A stretch of DNA of 25,682 nt, taken from the IMG/VR virus record IMGVR_UViG_3300025127_000240, positions 1 to 25,682 of that record. One strand, given 5' to 3'. Below are positions 6,238-13,800 of the stretch, piece after piece. Below the pieces are notes generated by a model that was not told the DNA's origin, ran no database searches, and saw nothing but the letters and a program-made list of their open reading frames with translations. A program made the position numbers and the translations under genes. Positions within the stretch are counted from its first letter, which is position 1. Each line of letters begins with the position of its first letter. Source of the stretch: a virus.

Positions 6238-7070
6238 CCGATCATATCAAGTGGTGGTAGTTCGTATGTGCTGATGGAATCTTCCATGAGTGCTGCAATC
6301 TCACCTAAAGCATCTTCATATAATTGTCTTCCGTTCATTGATACACCACCTGGAAGTGTTACACCATTGAACTTAATTAGGTTCTGTCCCCAAGATCTCT
6401 TCATAAGGGCAGTAGCATATTTTTTAACAAACAAATCATTAAAGACTTCTGTAAATGTAGATGGATCTAGAGCTCTGTAACATTCTATAAGTAACCATTG
6501 ATCTTTAGTTACTCTATTTGGATCAATATCAATATACAAACGATCTTGTCTAGTGTTGAATCTGAATTGAACTAGAGAACCCGTATTGATAATCATATCA
6601 ATAGTTTCAAAGTGTTGCTTTACCATGTAGTAGTTGACCATATCAACACCACCAAAAGCAAGACCTGTTCCTGATGTATATGAGAACAAGTCCATCAAAT
6701 AGTATTGGTTGTTAAGACCGAAAAGACTGTTCCTTACAAAGTTAGAACTAATACCATATACTTTAGAGATACCAAATACATGTTCTGGAATCTCTAAGTA
6801 GTTCTTTCTATTCTCCCAAGTTGCTGCATCTGGAGCAGCAGTAGTAACAGTTTCGTTTGCTGTTGTAAACCTTGTTACATCGTCATCAGTAAACTCGTGC
6901 TTGAGATACATTTTCTCAGCACCATTAAAATGTCTTTCTCTAAAATACTGTAGTGCGTCATCAATTGCGTCATCAATCTGATCATCATCTAAATTGATTT
7001 CAAGCACGGGAGCACCCAACTGTCTCAGACAGTAGTCTCTCAGTTCTTGTCTGCTTGCTGGTTGCGCCAC
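6234..7070 (-). CDS. gp13: neck protein (T4 gp13)
   Basis: 278 residues (T4 gp13 about 309). gp13 forms the neck ring that closes the filled head and binds gp14 and the tail. The N-terminal helix with LRDYCLRQLGAPVLEINLDD and DQIDDAIDDALQYFRERHF is typical of cyanophage gp13. The mid region DRLYIDIDPNRVTKDQWLLI and the C-terminal FVKKYATALMKRSWGQNLIK, VTLPGGVSMNGRQLY are also characteristic. The start is GTG at 7070; no in-frame ATG lies before it. A GGGG run about 9 bases upstream and AGGAG further up could serve the ribosome. It opens the gp13-14-15-16 run behind a CTAAATA element. Confidence 0.93.
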   Translation of the reverse strand: MAQPASRQELRDYCLRQLGAPVLEINLDDDQIDDAIDDALQYFRERHFNGAEKMYLKHEFTDDDVTRFTTANETVTTAAPDAATWENRKNYLEIPEHVFGISKVYGISSNFVRNSLFGLNNQYYLMDLFSYTSGTGLAFGGVDMVNYYMVKQHFETIDMIINTGSLVQFRFNTRQDRLYIDIDPNRVTKDQWLLIECYRALDPSTFTEVFNDLFVKKYATALMKRSWGQNLIKFNGVTLPGGVSMNGRQLYEDALGEIAALMEDSISTYELPPLDMIG

Positions 7071-7097
7071 AAAAAATACCCCATATTCTCCTAGAGG

Positions 7098-7104
7098 TAT
7101 TTAG
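7098..7104 (-). promoter_or_regulatory. possible late promoter (CTAAATA) before gp13
   Basis: The minus strand reads CCTAAATACC; the TAAATA core matches T4 late promoters, and I recall CTAAATA as a late-type variant in cyanomyoviruses. It is about 28 bases before the gp13 GTG, in the gap 7071-7105 after the 143-residue gene. A weak stem (7074-7102) overlaps it. Confidence 0.45.
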
Positions 7105-7105
7105 G

Positions 7106-7537
7106 TTATTTCTTTTCTTCTACCTTAATTTCGTGTAGAAACCAGTGTCTTGCTGCAGCAAGAGTATCAAATATTCTCTTATGTCCACCAAATTCACAGT
7201 ACCAAGTGATACCTCCTCCTGGTCCTTCTGGAATTTTATCCATTAGAAGTTGGTTATCAGATAAATTATGCATTGCCTCTAACTCACCTTCGGAATCCGC
7301 TGTAAGCATTGCATCAATTACCATGTGGTATTTCATAGGATCCCACTTCTCTTCGATCTCTCGTACAACGTCATACAAAGGTAGTTCGTCTAAAGACTTA
7401 CCATACCCCGTTCTATCAATTTCTACAACTTCTGCATCTCCCCAGTCTCCACCTCCACGACGAAGTTCTTCTAGTTCATCGCCTACAGCAAAGCGATGTT
7501 CCATTCCCTCAGGGAGGTTTTCCGTAATTTCACCCAT
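7106..7537 (-). CDS. 143-residue hypothetical protein
   Basis: An acidic soluble protein starting MGEITENLPEGMEHRF, with a basic/Gly patch ELRRGGGDWGDAEV and a C-terminal half with GGGITWYCEFGGHKRIFDTL and AAARHWFLHEIKVEEKK. I do not recognise the family. No good ribosome-binding site precedes the ATG; an internal ATG at codon 12 (7502-7504) follows AGGGA, but too close to be convincing. It is the first gene after the late-type element at 7,571-7,578 and may be co-transcribed with gp13. Confidence 0.7.
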   Translation of the reverse strand: MGEITENLPEGMEHRFAVGDELEELRRGGGDWGDAEVVEIDRTGYGKSLDELPLYDVVREIEEKWDPMKYHMVIDAMLTADSEGELEAMHNLSDNQLLMDKIPEGPGGGITWYCEFGGHKRIFDTLAAARHWFLHEIKVEEKK

Positions 7538-7570
7538 TTTGTGTTACAATAAATAAGGACAGTATAACAT

Positions 7571-7578
7571 TATTTATC
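7571..7578 (-). promoter_or_regulatory. probable T4-type late promoter (GATAAATA)
   Basis: Seven of eight bases match TATAAATA. It is placed about 34 bases before the minus-strand ATG at 7537, and is immediately next to the -35 box of the divergent sigma70 promoter (7582). In T4-like phages this element is read by the sliding-clamp/gp33/gp55 machinery, so the minus-strand structural genes would be late. Confidence 0.6.
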
Positions 7579-7581
7579 CTA

Positions 7582-7610
7582 TTGCGAGTTGATGAGTTAT
7601 GCTGTATAAT
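7582..7610 (+). promoter_or_regulatory. sigma70-type promoter for the plus-strand island
   Basis: TTGCGA (7582-7587), 17-base spacer, TATAAT (7605-7610): the -10 is exact and the -35 matches four of six. The predicted start is near 7,617, giving a leader of about 17 bases with GAGGA before the ATG at 7634. A weaker AATAAATA element at 7548-7555 on the same strand could act late. Confidence 0.75.
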
Positions 7611-7633
7611 GTCTGTATTACCGAAGAGGAATA

Positions 7634-8083
7634 ATGAGCGTCAAAGCATTAATAATTGAAGGTGGTGAAACTGTCATCGCTGAAGTACAAGAAGTACACG
7701 ATAAACAAAAACAAGAATTTTTAGGTTATAGGGTAAAAGACCCATACGTTGCTAACCTTGTATGGGAACCTGCTGAGAATGATCCTGAAGTAGATGGAGC
7801 AGTGGGTAATGCTAAACAAGGAAGAGTTGACTTTAATTATTGGGCACCTCTTTCTGATAGCAGAGAATTTGATTTTGTAAAAGAATATGTTCGTGTTATC
7901 TATGAACCAAGTCCTTCTACTCTAGAACTATACTTCTCAGTTCTTGCACATCATCAAGAAAATTTTACAAAAGAAATTACACCTGATCTTTCTAAGACTA
8001 TTGTTACAATGCCTAATGAAGCTGGTCCAGATGGAGCAGCAATTGCTAACGATTCTGCTGACCCTAATGCATTTGATTCATAA
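7634..8083 (+). CDS. 149-residue hypothetical protein, first gene of plus-strand island
   Basis: The N-terminal 45 residues (VKALIIEGGETVIAEVQEV then GYRVKDPYVANL) look like a small beta barrel of the Sm-like kind seen in several short cyanophage proteins, but that is a resemblance only. The C-terminal part is polar and ends ANDSADPNAFDS. A clear GAGGA precedes the ATG. The stop TAA shares its last base with the next ATG (TAATG), so the four island genes are coupled. Function unknown. Confidence 0.8.
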   Translation: MSVKALIIEGGETVIAEVQEVHDKQKQEFLGYRVKDPYVANLVWEPAENDPEVDGAVGNAKQGRVDFNYWAPLSDSREFDFVKEYVRVIYEPSPSTLELYFSVLAHHQENFTKEITPDLSKTIVTMPNEAGPDGAAIANDSADPNAFDS

Positions 8084-8970
8084 TGAGTGATTTAATTATT
8101 AATCGGGGTCTTCGTGATAAGATCCTGCAACCAGACTGGGAACATATTCTAGGAAGTATTGTTTCTACAGCAGACATTGAAGATTATGGTGACTATGCAG
8201 TCATTGATAATTTTATAGAAAAGGTTGACGAACTAGCAGAAGTAATGGAAAGTTACCCTGCAGACGCTAGAGAAAAACTTGTAGAAGCATCACATAAAGA
8301 ATTTGGTGAGTTTCTTCAAGGATTTAAAATGCCTGGTATCACTCAGTTGTTACCAACACATTATTTTACTCCACTACTGTTTGCATGTTATAAATCATTC
8401 ATTGAATGTGAATTTATTCCACATGATTTAGATGCTAACATTTCTGAACAAGGAAAAATTGATTTTTTACGAAGACTTCCAAACCTTTGTTCAGTGCAAG
8501 GTAGAGTTTTTCATGATAGTATGATTGTAAGTAAGAATGCAAATTTACCTAACCTAGGTAACTTTGATTTTCATGCTACTCTTATTCTCAATGATCCACC
8601 TGAGGGATGTGGTGTTTCTCTTTGGGATATTGATTGGGAAGGACAAAGATTTGCTAGTGTTGAAGACCTTTTAGATATAGAAGATCAACAAATAAAATCT
8701 GATGTTAGTCAATGGTTAAACGAAAATGCCGTATGTACAAAAGAAACAGTAGCTTACGAACACTTTGATGGTAATGAACATTTTGATAGATCTAGATTTA
8801 TTGAAGCAAAGAAAAATAGATTGATTCTTCATAAAGGAACAATCTTTGTAAACCACGAGTATAAAGGTGGTGGTGATTTCTACTTTTTAAATGTTCTTAT
8901 GAATACTCCACCAAAACCAAAAGAGTTAGATGGTAATGAAATTGGAGACAATAATGGAGAGAACTTTTAA
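8083..8970 (+). CDS. possible degenerate 2OG-oxygenase-fold protein
   Basis: 295 residues. The N-terminal 120 residues are mostly helical and unrecognised. The C-terminal half has the strand and turn order of the DUF6445/2OG jelly roll: FDFHATLILNDPPEGCGVSL, a long loop, then KKNRLILHKGTIFVNHEYKG. Candidate ligands are H144-D145 or H164, and H250 or H258. The standard H-x-D pair is not clear, so it may be inactive or have a variant site. It shares layout with the next gene and may be a distant paralogue. The start follows the TAATG junction; the last 17 bases overlap the next gene. Confidence 0.7.
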   Translation: MSDLIINRGLRDKILQPDWEHILGSIVSTADIEDYGDYAVIDNFIEKVDELAEVMESYPADAREKLVEASHKEFGEFLQGFKMPGITQLLPTHYFTPLLFACYKSFIECEFIPHDLDANISEQGKIDFLRRLPNLCSVQGRVFHDSMIVSKNANLPNLGNFDFHATLILNDPPEGCGVSLWDIDWEGQRFASVEDLLDIEDQQIKSDVSQWLNENAVCTKETVAYEHFDGNEHFDRSRFIEAKKNRLILHKGTIFVNHEYKGGGDFYFLNVLMNTPPKPKELDGNEIGDNNGENF

Positions 8971-9805
8971 TATTCCAAAACTTGAACTAGAAAATTTCTC
9001 TACATATTCAACCAAAGAATTGATGGCGATCACAGAGATGAACAAAATCGAGGATATGGAAATTGATATCAGTACTGTAGAGGGTCTCAAAAATATGAAA
9101 GTTAATAACATCATGAAGAGACCTCTTGAACTAAGTGATTTCATGCGTAATTTTCCTGCAGAAAATAAAGAGAAAAGTTCAATGGAAGAGTTATCTTTCA
9201 GTGGTAGTAAGTCTCCTGGATTGCAGCAACCAATAGAAAGAGCTTTCATGACTTTCTTGGGGTACCAACTCTGGCATCTCTGTAAACAAATGAGATTTCT
9301 TAAGTATAGAGAAAAAGATATTAGTTGGAAATATTATTCCAATTTTTATTATAAAGGAATGCGTTCTTTCAATAAAAATTTTCTACCACATGTAGATCCA
9401 TTTTCATATGCTGCTAATATTTTTCTAACCGAATCTGAACAGCATGGAACTTCTTTCTTTAAATATACTGATAAAGAAACTGGTAAAGATTTTTATTCGA
9501 TGTCTGATATCATGTCTGCTGGAGATAAATTTAGAACTGCATATACTGATGGACTAGTAGAAAATTATCAATATGAAATATCAGATCCTGATGAGGCAGA
9601 TAAAGTTATTGGAATGATGACTCCTAAAAATGGTGATGACGAATGGACTCATTTTGAAGGAGATCACTTTTATAAAAGATATTATTTTATGCCTTCTACT
9701 TTTAACTCTATGTCCATGTATAGAGGAAATAGATGGCATAGTGCTACGTTCGATGCTAAGAATACAAAATGTGGTAGATATTCTCTAGTTGCTTGCATCT
9801 TATGA
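8954..9805 (+). CDS. putative 2OG-Fe(II) dioxygenase (DUF6445-like)
   Basis: 283 residues. I chose the ATG at 8954 because GGAG lies 6 bases upstream; earlier in-frame ATGs at 8930 and 8936 have no such site. The C-terminal half carries H146-V-D148 (NFLPHVDPFSYAANIFLTES), then a long variable loop, then MYRGNRWHSATFDAKN with H262, and R275 in CGRYSLVAC. This H-x-D...H...R set is what an active 2-oxoglutarate oxygenase needs. The N-terminal 90 residues are unrecognised. It overlaps both neighbours (17 bases upstream, ATGA downstream). Substrate unknown. Confidence 0.75.
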   Translation: MERTFNIPKLELENFSTYSTKELMAITEMNKIEDMEIDISTVEGLKNMKVNNIMKRPLELSDFMRNFPAENKEKSSMEELSFSGSKSPGLQQPIERAFMTFLGYQLWHLCKQMRFLKYREKDISWKYYSNFYYKGMRSFNKNFLPHVDPFSYAANIFLTESEQHGTSFFKYTDKETGKDFYSMSDIMSAGDKFRTAYTDGLVENYQYEISDPDEADKVIGMMTPKNGDDEWTHFEGDHFYKRYYFMPSTFNSMSMYRGNRWHSATFDAKNTKCGRYSLVACIL

Positions 9806-10344
9806 AAAAGATGGTTTGGGATAGGTCTGAGATTAAGACCTTTGAAAATGTTTTTCCTCGAGAAGACTTCATGGAATTAACAGATTACATGAGGTATCCA
9901 AATTGGTCATATGGTAACATCTCAAATCCTAATGCACCATCTACTCCATTCTTTCATAACGATCTTATGGAAGAACCATTTTTCACAGAACATCTATTTA
10001 AAAGAGTGTGTGTTTTGACTGGTAGGTTTTGGGTATTAGATAGATGTTATGCTAATGGTCATGTGTTTGGAACTCAAGGTGCTGCTCACCAAGATGACTC
10101 TTCTGGTGATGGATATACATTTTTAGTTTATTCTAATTTTGTAAATAGTGAGGTTAAAAAATGGAAACCTGAATGGGGAGGTAAAACTATTTTTTATCTA
10201 ACTAAAACCGAGCACATGTGGGTGTTACCCAAACCAAATACTGCTACATATTTTCCTGGTGATATATTTCACCATGCAGAATCTACTACCAGACACTTTG
10301 AAGGATTTCGGATATCTGTAGCATGGAAATTAAAGGCAAAATAA
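9802..10344 (+). CDS. putative prolyl-4-hydroxylase-like 2OG-Fe(II) dioxygenase
   Basis: 180 residues from the ATG at 9802 (overlapping the previous TGA as ATGA; an in-frame TTG at 9793 is less likely). The dioxygenase core is clear: H96-Q-D98 in GAAHQDDSSGDGYTFLVY, WKPEWGGKTIFY, then NTATYFPGDIFHHAES with H157 or H158, and R170 in EGFRISVAW. The order H-x-D, EWGGKT.F, P.PN......FPG...H, R is that of the P4H-type family. These enzymes hydroxylate proteins or small molecules using iron, oxygen and 2-oxoglutarate; the target here is unknown. It is the last gene of the island and is followed at once by a terminator. Confidence 0.85.
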   Translation: MKKMVWDRSEIKTFENVFPREDFMELTDYMRYPNWSYGNISNPNAPSTPFFHNDLMEEPFFTEHLFKRVCVLTGRFWVLDRCYANGHVFGTQGAAHQDDSSGDGYTFLVYSNFVNSEVKKWKPEWGGKTIFYLTKTEHMWVLPKPNTATYFPGDIFHHAESTTRHFEGFRISVAWKLKAK

Positions 10345-10370
10345 AAGGGGTCTTGCGACCCCCTTTTTTG
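10345..10370. terminator. bidirectional intrinsic terminator between convergent genes
   Basis: The plus strand reads AAAAGGGGTCTTGCGACCCC then C and TTTTTT: a stem GGGGTC/GACCCC with a TTGC loop. A run of A on the left and T on the right means it can end transcripts from both sides. It fills almost the whole gap between the stop of the P4H-like gene (10342-10344) and the stop of the convergent 137-residue gene (10372). Confidence 0.9.
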
Positions 10371-10371
10371 T

Positions 10372-10785
10372 TTAAACGATTCCGTCTGTTATAACGTTAT
10401 CCGTATCTAGATAGAAACCTTCCAGTGCAACTTTTTTATATTTTGCTGAAGGGCAATTAGCATTCCAAAGATCAGTAATTGCTTGAATTACCTCATGTTT
10501 TAGAATTTCTTTTCCTCCATGACCAGGAGCAATACCCGCCATATCAAAAGTCATTCCACCCTCGTCTCTTAAAAGAGCGTTGTATGCTGCGTCTGCAGAA
10601 GACAACATCATAAAATTTGCCTTAATTTCTTCATCAGTTGCGCCATCTGGTTCAAAATCCCAGTCAGCACCTAGTTTAGCAGTAACTGCTTCCAATCTGG
10701 ATTTCATTTCTGCTCTTGAATTAGGATTTGTAGATAGGGTATATCCTACATTAAATCCTTTTTGTCTGTTTTCTAATTCAGCCAT
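10372..10785 (-). CDS. 137-residue hypothetical protein following the fibre gene
   Basis: A soluble, mixed-charge protein: MAELENRQKGFNVGYTLSTN, a helix AEMKSRLEAVTAKLG, then ANFMMLSSADAAYNALLRDE and a Gly-rich stretch GIAPGHGG. I do not recognise it. It starts 28 bases after the stop of the 1,901-residue fibre gene with AGGT about 10 bases before the ATG, and ends at the bidirectional terminator, so it is the last gene of the fibre transcript. A role as a fibre chaperone or small virion protein would fit the place, but nothing in the sequence shows it. Confidence 0.7.
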   Translation of the reverse strand: MAELENRQKGFNVGYTLSTNPNSRAEMKSRLEAVTAKLGADWDFEPDGATDEEIKANFMMLSSADAAYNALLRDEGGMTFDMAGIAPGHGGKEILKHEVIQAITDLWNANCPSAKYKKVALEGFYLDTDNVITDGIV

Positions 10786-10812
10786 TGTTTTTTACCTATA
10801 TGTTAAAGATGA

Positions 10813-13800
10813 TTATGCCTGAGATTCAGACCATGTAATACGTGCTGAGATCTGATAAGGTGTGGAGTTAGAAACACCACCAGAGTCAACGATGTTAGCG
10901 ACCACGGTTAAGAGGTCAGGTCCGTTAGGATATATTCCGTCTCCTCCAAGAATTGAGTTACCTAGAGCACTAATTCTAGATAAGTCGAAGGTAGTAGCAG
11001 AAGTCTCACCATTACCAGCACCAGATGCACGGAAGGAAAGGATCACTGATCCTCCAGAAACCGTATCGTCTGAGGCGTGTTTAACAAGTTGACATAGTGA
11101 AGGATCGTCCACGTTCTCAAATGTATCAGTTGAAAGTGATGGGTTAATGATCAGAGAAATCTCTGTTTCATGTGTAGTTAGAATACCAACTGAGTCGAGT
11201 GCAAGTTGCATTCGGTTGATAATCTCTCTTTCTCCTAGAGCACCAGTAATAGATGAGTCTACTGAAGGTGCAAGTCGGATTGATACAAGAGGAATATTCA
11301 ATGGAATCAAGTTAACCACGTTAGTTGCAGGAGAACCTACACCAAATGCAGTTCCACTTGGTACCGCAGGATTTCCTAACTGAGAGTTAATTTGTGAGTA
11401 GTAATTCCTTGGGAAGGAACTTGTTGTTCCTTGTAAGTATTGAATATAAACATAATGAGTAGAACCAGAAGTATATGTTCTAGTATTAATCTGTCTACCA
11501 TTCGAGAAGTAACCAGCAGCAACACTAGACTGGAATATGTTAGTGTTAACTGTTAATGCACTAGCATCACCTGATGGGAAAGGAATACGGATGTAGTAGT
11601 ACCTTGTCCAATAAGATCTATAAGACTCAAGAATTGTACTGTTACCATTTGATGTAGCAGAAGTACCAGAACTGTTAGTAAACTTAAGTGAGTTACCTGA
11701 CGCAGTGAATAGATACGCTTCGTCATCCTGGAACATACCATCCATAATAACTGAAGTACCCCAGTGGAACAGAGTTCCAACGTAAGTAGGTTTATCACCA
11801 TTCTCAATTTCGTAACGTGCAGGTAGGTTACCTGAACGGAAGTAAGATTCAGTTAGTTTGTTGTTATGCTTAAACTCGTGGAAGTACTTAACATGTCCAT
11901 GAGCATCCTTAAATCCGAAACGGATCTTACCAGCACCATACCAAGAGTAATCCATGTAAGCCATCTGGATCTTGGATAGATCTAGAATGTATGAAGACTT
12001 ACCAACACCATCTGCCTTATCAATATTCCACTGAGTCTGTGGTACTTTCGTATCAATAGTCTTAGTTAGAATAACGTCAGCATTTGATACACCTCTATAA
12101 GAAGGTTGGATTGTAATTTGATTATCACTTGTAACCTTAACAACCTTGTAAGACATACCACGGATAACGATCTTATCTGATGGATCTAACTGTGATGTAA
12201 ACATGGTATCTGTACCAGTCACAATGTGGGAGTCTCTAGTAACAGAAACTCTACCAGGAATCTGTAGAACAGAAGACCTTCTTACACAATTGATTGAGTC
12301 ACCGTCGAACTCGTAGAAGAATCCGTTCTGATCATCAAACATACCACAACGAATATCGCAATCACTCCAAGAAAGAACTGCAAGTGTTGGGAATCCACCA
12401 CCACTAGTAGCAGTTGGTTCATCTAACAATAGATAAGTGAATCTAAAGTCATCAACAATTGTTTCAACAGGACTTTCAATATTAAATTGATTAATATCGG
12501 TATTAATAACTTTAATTCTTAATGCAGTAGTCAACTGGTGAGGTTTGTTGCATCGTGCAGTAGCAGTGAATTTTCTAGCAAATTCAACTGTACCAGCAGT
12601 AAAGTCAGAAACTATTGGTTGTGTAAGTTCAAGTGTAGTTCCGTTAGTGATTGATCTAATTCTAGCCTCAGTATCGAAGCATCCTTGTGCGGTTGTAGTT
12701 CCTAGAACTCTTTGACCAGCAACAAGACCAGTAGTAGAAGCAACTGTTAGTGTTGTGCTATTAGCAGTACCAGAAACATTATTATCAACAACGTTAACAC
12801 CAGTTGCAACGTAGTTAATATCTAGAATTGGAATCTGAGGAATGAAGTTAATAGCAAGTGAAGTCTGAATACCTTTACCTGACTGATAACGGAAGTACTT
12901 ACGTGTCTGTCTAGAAATTCTAGAGTTAGGTGACTTAGAAGTACCGATTTCCATACCACCGTCAAATGGTCTGTGTAGGAAGAATCCATCAGGTCTTACG
13001 TAGATGTAAGAAGGAATTAGATAGTTTGTACCAGATTGTGAGAAACTGAATGCATTATCAACGAGTAATAGATCGTCGTCAGTGATAGCAGTAACTCTTC
13101 TTTCTTCAAGAACACCTGGACTACCAGCAGTTGTATTAACAACCTTGATAATATCACCGATCTTAAAGAATCTCTGGAACGCTGAGTTTGTACCAACAAC
13201 CCTTCTAGAACCACTAGTAACTTCAATTGAACCAGTACCAGTAACTTCACCAGATAGGTTTCCAGAAATAAATTCATGAATACCAGATGATGTACTACTG
13301 AATGTTAACAAGTTAGTACCTGCTAATGCATCTGCTAGTGTAGGTGCAAGTTTAAAGTGATTGTTATCAACTAGAACTGCATAGTAATCAGTGTTATGAG
13401 ATATTCCACCGATATCTGAATTACCTGCATTGTTGTAGATAATTCTAGTTCCAGTAGAGTAGAAGTGGTTGGTAATGTTAACAACATGATTCGTAGTGTC
13501 TATTGCAGCAGCAGAATCAAACTGTTTAACTGTTGGTGGAATTTTGAATGGAATTGTAACTTCAAGTTCAGTCTCAGAGATTGCTCTTGTAGTTGTATAT
13601 GAACCATCAACAGTACCAAAGTCTGCAGTTGTGTTTTCAAAGGTTTGAATTCCAGAACCCTTAGAAGAGAATTGAATTTCAGTACCGTTAGATGCGTTTG
13701 AAGCACTTGATGCTAACTGGAATCTGTTACCATTAATAACGATAACGTAGTAAGAATTACCAGCAGTTAATCCACTTGGAACTGATCCAGTAGTAGTCAA

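Noticed and set aside
7074-7102. Hairpin AAATACC/GGTATTT followed by T residues after the 143-residue gene
   Set aside because: The stem is only 7 pairs with two G-C pairs and a 15-base loop, and it overlaps the late-type element and the gp13 leader, so it is more likely AT-rich coincidence than a terminator.
8930-8953. Earlier in-frame ATGs (8930, 8936) for the second oxygenase
   Set aside because: Only the ATG at 8954 has a well-placed GGAG; the earlier ones would lengthen the overlap with the upstream gene without a ribosome site.
8926-9249. Minus-strand 107-codon frame opposite the second oxygenase
   Set aside because: Antisense to a gene with a clear catalytic motif and good start; Ser/Leu/Ile-rich composition typical of a shadow frame.
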